Of a DNA stretch of 5,223 nt, positions 1 to 5,222 are shown in pieces. This DNA comes from CAYNGH01 sp964396845 (GTDB taxonomy: Bacteria; Vulcanimicrobiota; JAJTBE01; CAYNGH01): assembly GCA_964396845.1 (NCBI GenBank), contig CAYNGH010000206.1:1-5223 (forward strand). Reading direction: 5' to 3'. Positions within the stretch are counted from its first letter, which is position 1. The number at the start of each line of letters is the position of its first letter. Both the position numbers and the translations under genes were made by a program. The notes beneath the pieces were generated by a model that did no database searches, was not told the DNA's origin, and saw only the letters and a program-made list of their open reading frames with translations.

Positions 1-1278
1 GCGATCTACAAACACCACAGGTTTTCTGACTTCCGGGGGAAAAACCAGCTTTCTCAATTCTTCTTCTGGAATGCATCTCACCGGCAGGGTAACTCCCAGC
101 TGATGGCGGATCTCCCGGCTGACAGCGTCCTTCTCTTGGGGATTACCTCTGCAGGGCACCAGCACCCTGATGGTGGAAGAAAAGCCGTCATGTATTGCCT
201 CCAGCTGGAAAAGCTCCATGCCATCAAACCGGGACAGGGCCTTCTTAACCCCTTCGGGATAGACCATCACTCCTTTTACCTTCACCATGTGATCCTTCCG
301 GGACAAAACAGGCCCTATCCGATCAAGCATCCTGCCACAGGGACAAACCCCGGGAATCATAAATGAAATATCCCCGGTCACATAACGAAGAAGCGGAAAA
401 GCTCTGGCCCCCAGGGGAGTTATGGTCACCAGTCCCCTTTCCCCCGGCGGAAGGGGTTTTAGCGTGTCGGGGTCCAGCACTTCCAGGTAAACTTCCATGG
501 GGTTGATATGATGGCCCTGATGACAGGTACACTCCACCCCCATGAAAGTCCCCTCGGTAACGCCATAACAGGAGAAAAGCTCACTTCCCCAGGCTTCTTT
601 GATTCGAAAGCCAAGGGCATTATGAGAAAGATCCTCCTCTATGACATTTTCCGCAATGGTGATGACCCGTTGGATATGATGCTCCAGTCCCTTTTCCCTG
701 ACAGCCTTTCCCAGCTTAAGGGCAAAGGAAGGAACCGCCATTATGGCAGTGGCCCTGAGCCTGATCAGGGACTCCAGGGACTTGTCGGTGAAGCCGGGGC
801 CGAACCTGAGAACCGTAGAGCCAAGACATGTAAAACAGATATAAAAGCCGAATCCGGCCATCCACATCCATGCTCCCATGGGCAGGGTGAGATGCACAAT
901 GTCTTCCCGGGACAGACCTGTGAGAGAAAGAGTCTGAGCTCCTCCCAGAGCAATCCGGTTCAGGTCTTCCCGGGCAACAGGCATGAAAACCGGATTACCG
1001 GTAGTACCCGAGGTAGTGCACATATCCACCTGATCTGCAACGGGTACGGCAATGAACTGGTCGTTATGTCCCCGGAGGTCTTCCTTGGTGGTAACCGGCA
1101 ATCGGGAAAAATCTTTCAGGGACTTTATATCCCCAGGCTCAATCCCCTTTTCGGCAAAAAGACGCCGGTAATATGGAGAGTTATCTGCAGTATGGCGAAG
1201 CTGATCCAACAGGTGATGCAACCGGATTTTCCTGATAGAATCAGGAGATCCTTTAATATGCCCTTGATATGGAAACAC
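1..1278 (-). CDS. Phenylacetate-CoA ligase (PaaK/CapK)-family adenylate-forming enzyme, C-terminus at window edge
   Basis: Members of this family activate a carboxylic acid (classically phenylacetate) with ATP to an acyl-adenylate, then transfer it to CoA, in the cytoplasm. CapK-type relatives sit in surface-polysaccharide loci. The frame gives 426 residues with no stop before the edge, close to full length for PaaK (about 430-440). Seen: an N-terminal HTADNSPYYRRLF segment (about 29-41) typical of the family; the P-loop TTSGTTGNP (88-96); YGVTEG (238-243), the adenine-binding region; RYVTGD (298-303), the ribose-binding aspartate; a C-terminal swivel domain with GRMLDRIG (315-322) and KVKGVMVYP (333-341). 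Cys250, Cys252, Cys312 and Cys314 could form a structural metal site. No ATG precedes the conserved region, so GTG at 1278 is taken as start; it follows AGGGAAGG by 7 nt. It lies 57 nt downstream of the glycosyltransferase, probably in the same operon. Oddity: the P-loop has Asn95 where PaaK usually has Lys. The substrate is unknown; family assignment is secure. Confidence 0.9.
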   Translation of the reverse strand, partial: MFPYQGHIKGSPDSIRKIRLHHLLDQLRHTADNSPYYRRLFAEKGIEPGDIKSLKDFSRLPVTTKEDLRGHNDQFIAVPVADQVDMCTTSGTTGNPVFMPVAREDLNRIALGGAQTLSLTGLSREDIVHLTLPMGAWMWMAGFGFYICFTCLGSTVLRFGPGFTDKSLESLIRLRATAIMAVPSFALKLGKAVREKGLEHHIQRVITIAENVIEEDLSHNALGFRIKEAWGSELFSCYGVTEGTFMGVECTCHQGHHINPMEVYLEVLDPDTLKPLPPGERGLVTITPLGARAFPLLRYVTGDISFMIPGVCPCGRMLDRIGPVLSRKDHMVKVKGVMVYPEGVKKALSRFDGMELFQLEAIHDGFSSTIRVLVPCRGNPQEKDAVSREIRHQLGVTLPVRCIPEEELRKLVFPPEVRKPVVFVDR

Positions 1279-1285
1279 TTGATAT

Positions 1286-1293
1286 CCTTCCCT
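1286..1293 (-). promoter_or_regulatory. Shine-Dalgarno site that fixes the GTG start of the ligase
   Basis: On the minus strand this reads AGGGAAGG, 7 nt before the GTG at 1278-1276. The ligase frame is open back to the glycosyltransferase TAA at 1338-1336 but contains no ATG there, so this site decides the start. Confidence 0.7.
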
Positions 1294-1335
1294 GTGATTC
1301 TTGAGATAATCCTTTGCCTGACATACCCGGCGGTA

Positions 1336-2649
1336 TTATCCGGAAAAATCCGGTTCCTTGTTTCTGGTGCCTTTTCCGGCAGTAGATTTTTTCTGGTATG
1401 TATCCACAAGGGCCTGGTAAATATCCAGCATTCTGCCGGTGATTTCGTGAGGCTGATACAACTGATAAAACCCGCTTCGGGCAGTGCGCCCAAGATTATA
1501 TGAATTCTCAGGATTTCTGATAATATTGATAATCATTTTTGCATACTGGCCTGGATCGTTATATTTCACCAGAAAGCCGGTTCTTCCGCTTTCCACCAGC
1601 TCCCTGGCATTCCCCACATCCCCGGCCACAACCGGCCTGCCAAAGGCCAAGGTCGTCAGGATCTTCTCGTTGAACATATCGGGCCATTGATCTGCAACAA
1701 CAACCACCTCGGCGCTGGCAAGATAATGAGCCATCTCTCCGGCATCACCACTGGTGATGAATTTAACCTGCTCCTGGAGCTTATTATTCTTCAGCCAGGT
1801 CTTTTTCTCTTCCATGTATTCGGTATCCCTTTCCCGGCCTACCATGGCCATCCGGCAATGGCCAACATCATCAAAAACCTTTTTAAATGCTTCCAGGGCC
1901 ACATCTGCTCCCGCCTGAGGAGAAATATCACCAAGAAAAACAATGAGCCCCATGTCCGGGTTTTCCATCTGGGGAATATCAGGAATATCCAGCAGGTTTG
2001 AAACAACCTGAATCCTTTCATCTCTGAAACCTGCATTTACCAGATGTTTTTTTCCCTCCAGGGAGGGAACAACAAAAAGATCAGTCTTGTCCAACTGCTG
2101 AGTGAAATAATTCCCCCGCATCTCCAGCAGGTATTTCCGGGTCATCCTGAATTTGTTCATTCCCATGCATTCCAGACAGTCGCCCTTGCCGTAATCAGTG
2201 CAAATAGCGTTACCGCCGGTTTCCAGAGTTTTCTTCATACACAGGTACTGGTAATCCTGCATGGAAAGGATCGAGGGGATCATCTTGAAATATGTGACAT
2301 CCATCAGCTTCAGGGAAAGGGGAAGAAGATGATGAAAATGAACTACATCGGGCTTTGTCTTGTCCAGAACCCTGGTAAACTCCTTGGCAGAGATGCTGTC
2401 GGACAAGACACCGAAGGACTTCACCTCATCAAACATCCAGGGGATCCTTGCAAAAAAAGAGTCCTGCATGGTCCTGGTGAAGTGAATATTTTCAGGAGCC
2501 AGGGAACCCGACGAAGGCGATCTGGTGAAATAATTGACCTGGCTACCCTTGCCTTCAAGAGCTTCTCCCAGCCTCTGGGCTTGATGATCTCCCCTTTCTC
2601 CTGATCCATGAACCACAGGTAGGGAAGCTGTTACTATTAATACTTTCAT
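1336..2649 (-). CDS. GT4-like glycosyltransferase (GT-B fold)
   Basis: This is probably a retaining nucleotide-sugar glycosyltransferase acting on the cytoplasmic side of the membrane in surface glycan assembly; donor and acceptor are unknown. The 437 residues show both GT-B Rossmann domains. The N-domain starts MKVLIVTASLPVVHGSGER and has DVVHFHHLLPLSLKLM (101-116). A QDYQYLC segment at 131-137 leads into a cysteine group (Cys137, 150, 158, 161) like that of many GT4 enzymes with a Cys-rich insert. The C-domain opens at GLIVFLGDISPQAG (234-247), with AMVGRE (268-273) and FGRPVVAGDVGNARELVESGRTGFLV (336-361, here broken only for description). Oddity: the GT4 EX7E acidic pair aligns with Asp324 and Thr332, so the second acidic residue seems lost. 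ATG at 2649 is preferred to an in-frame TTG at 2676 because it begins the first beta strand and follows AGGGG by 10 nt. It is followed 57 nt later by the PaaK-like ligase. No convincing promoter was seen upstream. Confidence 0.88.
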   Translation of the reverse strand: MKVLIVTASLPVVHGSGERGDHQAQRLGEALEGKGSQVNYFTRSPSSGSLAPENIHFTRTMQDSFFARIPWMFDEVKSFGVLSDSISAKEFTRVLDKTKPDVVHFHHLLPLSLKLMDVTYFKMIPSILSMQDYQYLCMKKTLETGGNAICTDYGKGDCLECMGMNKFRMTRKYLLEMRGNYFTQQLDKTDLFVVPSLEGKKHLVNAGFRDERIQVVSNLLDIPDIPQMENPDMGLIVFLGDISPQAGADVALEAFKKVFDDVGHCRMAMVGRERDTEYMEEKKTWLKNNKLQEQVKFITSGDAGEMAHYLASAEVVVVADQWPDMFNEKILTTLAFGRPVVAGDVGNARELVESGRTGFLVKYNDPGQYAKMIINIIRNPENSYNLGRTARSGFYQLYQPHEITGRMLDIYQALVDTYQKKSTAGKGTRNKEPDFSG

Positions 2650-2659
2650 TATTCTGCAT

Positions 2660-2664
2660 CCCCT
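2660..2664 (-). promoter_or_regulatory. Probable Shine-Dalgarno site of the glycosyltransferase
   Basis: AGGGG on the minus strand, 10 nt upstream of the ATG at 2649. It supports that ATG over the in-frame TTG nine codons earlier, which would place this purine run inside the coding sequence. Confidence 0.5.
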
Positions 2665-2792
2665 GTCAAAGGTCAAGCAATGACCATGTTATAATCATGC
2701 AGACACAGCCGTTCCTCTTGCAATTTTAATGTGTATTGTATTCTAAAAAAACGATAAATCTCCTCTGTTGTTGAAGTTTCTGCCATTACAAC

Positions 2793-2810
2793 AGAAAAAA
2801 TATTTTTTCT
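2793..2810 (+). promoter_or_regulatory. A/T-tract palindrome, probable UP element of the rpmB promoter
   Basis: A perfect 18-bp palindrome (AGAAAAAAT followed by ATTTTTTCT) ends 7 nt before the -35 hexamer. The inner AAAAATATTTT (2796-2806) matches the UP-element core AAAWWTWTTTT at about the expected -57 to -47 position. UP elements bind the alpha-subunit C-terminal domain of RNA polymerase and are common on ribosomal promoters. Its perfect symmetry also allows a repressor-operator reading, but nothing here points to a regulator. Confidence 0.5.
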
Positions 2811-2817
2811 ATTTGGG

Positions 2818-2846
2818 TTGCATTGCTAATTGCCTTGTGATAAAAT
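2818..2846 (+). promoter_or_regulatory. rpmB promoter (sigma-70 type, extended -10)
   Basis: TTGCAT (2818-2823), a 17-nt spacer, then TAAAAT (2841-2846) preceded by TG one base upstream, giving an extended -10. The -35 matches consensus only in TTG, which the extended -10 and upstream A/T tracts may offset. The predicted transcript starts near 2853, leaving a leader of about 60 nt before rpmB. Confidence 0.65.
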
Positions 2847-2914
2847 ATGGAAGATTCTCGTCAAGTTTAATTTTTTAGTTTGACAAATAATGGCTTCCAA
2901 ATGGAGGGTTTAAA

Positions 2915-3112
2915 ATGTCCAAAGTATGTGAAAGTTGTGGGAAAAGACCTATGTCAGGCAATGCCATCAGCCATTCCCACAGAAAAACAAGACGTCGCTG
3001 GCTTCCAAATTTACAGAAAACCACCATATCCGATGAAAACGGCAACAACAAACAGGTGCGCATATGCACCCGTTGCCTGAGAACCTACAGGAAAAAGCAG
3101 GTTTCCGTCTAA
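2915..3112 (+). CDS. rpmB: 50S ribosomal protein L28
   Basis: L28 is a small basic protein of the large ribosomal subunit, close to 23S rRNA near the E-site side. The 65 residues match bacterial L28 along their length: MSKVCESCGKRPMSGNAISH at the N-terminus, then KTRRRWLPNLQK, and VRICTRCLR near the C-terminus. Cys5/Cys8 and the CxxC of ICTRC make it the four-cysteine (C+) zinc-ribbon form. The ATG follows GGAGGG with a 6-nt gap. It stands alone, with its own promoter upstream and an intrinsic terminator 31 nt after the stop, as rpmB often does outside the large ribosomal operons. Nothing looks damaged or transferred. Confidence 0.97.
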   Translation: MSKVCESCGKRPMSGNAISHSHRKTRRRWLPNLQKTTISDENGNNKQVRICTRCLRTYRKKQVSV

Positions 3113-3143
3113 TCACAGGGAATAAAACCGGGTAGTTTTCTCC

Positions 3144-3170
3144 AAAAGCGAAGAAACACTTCGCTTTTTT
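3144..3170 (+). terminator. Rho-independent terminator after rpmB
   Basis: AAAAGCGAAG (3144-3153) pairs perfectly with CTTCGCTTTT (3159-3168) across the 5-nt loop AAACA, and the T run continues to 3170. The preceding A run means it may also act on transcripts from the other strand. Confidence 0.9.
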
Positions 3171-3231
3171 CGTTATAAATTTTAAAATAATACCGAGCCA
3201 AGTCGAATCAAAAAAGGAGGTCAGCCATAAG

Positions 3232-3891
3232 ATGAAAAACAAGCGGGATTTTTTTATCATCGCAGGATTAGTCATTTTTCTGAGTTTTTTCCAAACCATA
3301 GATTGGGCATGGGCCCAGGGGCCAGCTGGCGACAGAAACCTCAATGACTTCGTGATACAGGTTCGCCAGAACAAACATACTCTTGAGGGTGCCTTCAAGC
3401 GGTATGTCAAGGCAGAAGACCTGGGGACCTTTTTTGGAATAAACGTCCGGAGCATTGATGACGGAAAAGCAGCCATGGTCGGCCATCTTTATTATGACAA
3501 CACTGTCCGTCCTTACAAGGGAAGCGCTTATATTGATGCCCGGCAATTTTTTGACTTTTTTGATGTGGATTACACAAGAATAAACGACTGGACATACAGG
3601 CTCACCTACACCAGCATACCTATGTTCAACCAGATCACAAAACGTTTTGAGCCTGAAGGATCCATGAAAGTCAGCGGAAAGCAGGTGGAAGTACCTGTGC
3701 TGATGATAAGAAACAGAAAATATGTCCAGCTGGAAATCCTCACAGACAGCCTGAACCTGCCCCAGACAGGAAGCATCGGCGGAAGAGTTCTCATAAGCGG
3801 GAAACCTGTCCCCCGCTGGGTAAATCACCAGGGCAAGATTTATGTCTTTGTGGATGATGCTGCCAGGGCATCGGGAAAAGCGATTCAATGA
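3232..3891 (+). CDS. Secreted protein of unknown function with four degenerate stalk-like repeats
   Basis: Not recognised as a named family. The 219 residues begin with a clear Sec signal peptide: KNKR, a hydrophobic stretch at about 7-20 (FFIIAGLVIFLSFF), and a likely signal peptidase I site after AWA (28|29). The rest is hydrophilic with no further membrane segment, so it should be exported and soluble or cell-envelope associated. Four short segments share an aromatic-Val/Ile start followed by a helix-like hydrophobic pattern: RYVKAEDLGTFFGINV (57-72), AYIDARQFFDFFDVDY (99-114), KYVQLEILTDSLNL (163-176) and IYVFVDDAARASG (203-215). They resemble the core of the copper-amine-oxidase N-terminal-like domain common in secreted Firmicute proteins; that likeness is by eye. 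Despite the name, such domains are not oxidases. Start choice is firm: AAGGAGG ends 11 nt before the ATG. It follows the rpmB terminator, so it needs its own promoter; only a weak AT-rich candidate lies near 3170-3200. Reality of the gene is likely; function is unknown. Confidence 0.8.
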   Translation: MKNKRDFFIIAGLVIFLSFFQTIDWAWAQGPAGDRNLNDFVIQVRQNKHTLEGAFKRYVKAEDLGTFFGINVRSIDDGKAAMVGHLYYDNTVRPYKGSAYIDARQFFDFFDVDYTRINDWTYRLTYTSIPMFNQITKRFEPEGSMKVSGKQVEVPVLMIRNRKYVQLEILTDSLNLPQTGSIGGRVLISGKPVPRWVNHQGKIYVFVDDAARASGKAIQ

Positions 3892-3910
3892 TCTGTTGAC
3901 AGGGATGAGG

Positions 3911-3943
3911 GGATTGACCGGAATGATTCTCGGTTTTCAATCC
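3911..3943 (+). other. Imperfect hairpin downstream of the secreted-protein gene
   Basis: GGATTGA (3911-3917) pairs with TCAATCC (3937-3943), with an inner CCG/CGG pair and a TTT bulge. It begins 19 nt after the stop codon but has no T run, so it is at best a weak or Rho-assisted terminator or a 3'-end stabilising stem. Confidence 0.3.
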
Positions 3944-3987
3944 ATGCAAAAGCCATCAGCATGCCTGAACCAGTCAGGATCAATGGA

Positions 3988-4016
3988 TTGACCCCATCAA
4001 CTGCTTATGATATAAT
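3988..4016 (+). promoter_or_regulatory. ssrA promoter (sigma-70 type, near consensus)
   Basis: TTGACC (3988-3993), a 17-nt spacer and a perfect TATAAT (4011-4016) preceded by TG one base upstream. Transcription should start near 4023, leaving a leader of about 18 nt that RNase P would remove to give the mature 5' end at 4041. Such a strong promoter fits an abundant stable RNA. Confidence 0.88.
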
Positions 4017-4040
4017 AAACATGAAGCAAATTTATTTTAT

Positions 4041-4394
4041 GGGGGTGACTGGATTCGACGGGATGTTGTTCTGACATGGGCAGCAGGCCAAGTTCCCGGA
4101 ACTTGTAAAAATCGGAACCTAAAAGTAACTGCGAATAACAGACAACTCGCACTGGCCGCTTAATAGCGTGGCCACGTCCTCCCGGCTTCTCCGGTAGAGT
4201 CGGAAAGGGCGTCAACCATATCGGATAGGGTCATCGAGGTGCTCCCGGCGCCGACCCGAAATCAAGGGAGCTGGACCCACCAGCAGCCTGTCGGAGGGCG
4301 GCTGGAAAGTCGAGATTCAAATCACCGACTAAGCCTGTAGCGGCCCCTGGGGGAACCTTTCCGGACGCGGGTTCAAGTCCCGCCACCTCCACCA
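4041..4394 (+). ncRNA. ssrA: tmRNA (transfer-messenger RNA), one-piece form
   Basis: tmRNA rescues stalled ribosomes with SmpB and tags the unfinished protein for proteolysis. The 5' end GGGGGTGACTGGATTCGACGG and 3' end GGACGCGGGTTCAAGTCCCGCC...CCACCA are diagnostic. The acceptor stem pairs GGGGGTG (4041-4047) with CACCTCC (4384-4390) through one G-U pair, followed by encoded ACCA (4391-4394). A first pseudoknot is visible just before the tag: CAAG (4089-4092) with CTTG (4102-4105), and TTCC (4093-4096) with GGAA (4114-4117). The 354-nt length is normal. The reading frame at 4131-4163 gives tag peptide ANNRQLALAA, then TAA TAG; the LAA end is the usual ClpXP-type degron. The last 66 nt overlap, on the opposite strand, the recombinase reading frame, marking the 3' end as an integration site. 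The gene itself is intact. Confidence 0.97.
4131..4163 (+). other. tmRNA tag-peptide reading frame
   Basis: Resume codon GCG at 4131 starts the frame A-N-N-R-Q-L-A-L-A-A, ended by TAA (4161-4163) and a second stop, TAG, immediately after. Ten residues is the usual tag length, and the C-terminal ALAA matches degrons seen in many proteobacteria and clostridia. The central Arg-Gln is less usual than the acidic or aromatic residues often found there. Confidence 0.88.
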
Positions 4395-4400
4395 GTCATC
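4329..4400. other. Probable attachment-site junction (att) at the 3' end of ssrA
   Basis: The tmRNA gene stays whole up to its CCA at 4394 and an integrase-type recombinase abuts and overlaps it, which is the usual arrangement for an island inserted at ssrA. The exact crossover cannot be fixed from one end, because the matching att copy would lie beyond the right edge. The 3' third of ssrA is the best place to look for the shared core. No second copy of the ssrA 3' end is present in this window. Confidence 0.6.
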
Positions 4401-5222
4401 AAATTGGGGGGAAATTGGAGATAATTCAAGCAATTTCTCCCTTTTTAGTTCCCCGATTTTCCCGATGATATCAAATGGTTTACGGAATTGGACAGATAGC
4501 TTTTCACCATCCAGTTGCGAGTTCCAAAGTAATATGTTGAGAAATTTTCTCTTTTCATCGGGAGATTGCATGGAGTATAACAACGACGCCTTTTGAGCAA
4601 GTTCCAAAGTCCTGATGCCTGTCATCATATAGCTTGAATCAGCCTTTTCGTGAGCTTCCATATGTTTTATAAGGTTTTCCTTCTCCTGCTTCCATTGGGT
4701 ATCTTTATTCATCCAGAAAGCTTCATCAATTTTGCCATCAATCTTGTCTATGTATAACTTCTCAATTCTATCCTGGATTTTGTCTGAACTTTTTCTCAGC
4801 TTTGCAATGGAATCTCTGTGGAATTTCTGTTCATCGGCAAGGCTCGACTTGAGCGCTTTCTTTATCCAGTCGATAATTTTCTCATCAAAGTTAAGTCCAT
4901 CCAATACTTCCTGAAACTGCTTTTCCAGGACTTCTTCACGGACATATGTCTTCTCGCATATTCCGTGAAAATCAGTGCAAAAGTAATAGACATATTTCCC
5001 TTTTTTGATGCAGGCGGTGATAGCACAACCGCAATTTGCACAAGTCAGAAGCCCGGAATACGCAAACGTCCTTTTTGTCATCTTGGGTCTGTTGTGTTTT
5101 TTGAATTGATACTGAACGGCATTAAAAAGCTCACTTGATATAAGCGGTGTATGTTTGCCTTTGTATTTCCGGTTTTTCCAGTTGAAATACCCAGTGTAAA
5201 ATTCGTTCTTCAAAATTCTTTC
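4329..5222 (-). CDS. Large serine recombinase/integrase, C-terminal part, start beyond window
   Basis: Large serine recombinases integrate and excise phages and genomic islands through a 5'-phosphoserine mechanism. The N-terminal catalytic domain lies off the right edge. The 297 visible residues begin inside the Recombinase domain with ERILKNEFYTGYF, followed by HTPLIS and a conserved zinc ribbon: Cys61 and Cys64 (CANC) with Cys82 and Cys89 (CTDFHGIC), counting from 5222. A coiled-coil-like Lys/Glu-rich region follows (about 115-190). The in-frame TTG at 5213 is an internal Leu, not a start, since the homology continues upstream. Native-looking sequence ends at SPISPQFDD; the last 21 residues, WWRWRDLNPRP onwards, are encoded by the antisense strand of the ssrA 3' end (4394-4329). 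The stretch looks more AT-rich than the genes on the left, in line with transfer. It should be the integrase of an element reaching rightwards from ssrA. Whether the read-through tail matters for function is unknown. Confidence 0.9.
   Translation of the reverse strand, partial: ERILKNEFYTGYFNWKNRKYKGKHTPLISSELFNAVQYQFKKHNRPKMTKRTFAYSGLLTCANCGCAITACIKKGKYVYYFCTDFHGICEKTYVREEVLEKQFQEVLDGLNFDEKIIDWIKKALKSSLADEQKFHRDSIAKLRKSSDKIQDRIEKLYIDKIDGKIDEAFWMNKDTQWKQEKENLIKHMEAHEKADSSYMMTGIRTLELAQKASLLYSMQSPDEKRKFLNILLWNSQLDGEKLSVQFRKPFDIIGKIGELKREKLLELSPISPQFDDWWRWRDLNPRPERFPQGPLQA
4407..4446 (+). terminator. Probable ssrA terminator inside the recombinase coding sequence
   Basis: GGGGAAATTG-type stem: 4407-4417 pairs with 4431-4441 (CAATTTCTCCC) with one G-U pair and a 13-nt loop, followed by TTTTT (4442-4446). 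It begins 13 nt after the tmRNA CCA, the right place to end the ssrA transcript. The same bases encode the recombinase residues around LLELSPISPQF on the other strand. Confidence 0.7.

Noticed and set aside
508..1503. Long plus-strand open frame of 331 codons
   Set aside because: It is antisense to the ligase, whose minus-strand frame has complete family motifs. The plus-strand product has no domain-like pattern and mirrors GC-rich codons of the real gene.
2044..2604. Plus-strand open frame of 186 codons
   Set aside because: Antisense shadow of the glycosyltransferase. No ribosome site or recognisable motif.
2688..2693. TATAAC on the minus strand as a -10 for the glycosyltransferase
   Set aside because: No acceptable -35 at 16-18 nt. 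The nearest TTGCAA is 24 nt away, so the promoter of this gene remains unidentified.
3268..3888. Minus-strand open frame of 206 codons
   Set aside because: Fully antisense to the signal-peptide-bearing secreted protein, which has a strong Shine-Dalgarno site and sensible sequence. The antisense product is Cys/His-rich noise.
4089..4105. Near-perfect palindrome CAAGTTCC-C-GGAACTTG as an operator
   Set aside because: It lies inside tmRNA just before the tag frame and is better explained as part of the first pseudoknot, with GGAA at 4114-4117 as the competing partner.
4329..4394. WWRWRDLNPRP tail as a conserved protein domain
   Set aside because: The sequence recurs in annotated proteins because it is the antisense translation of tmRNA or tRNA 3' ends. 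Here it matches the ssrA strand exactly, so it is not evidence of a protein domain.
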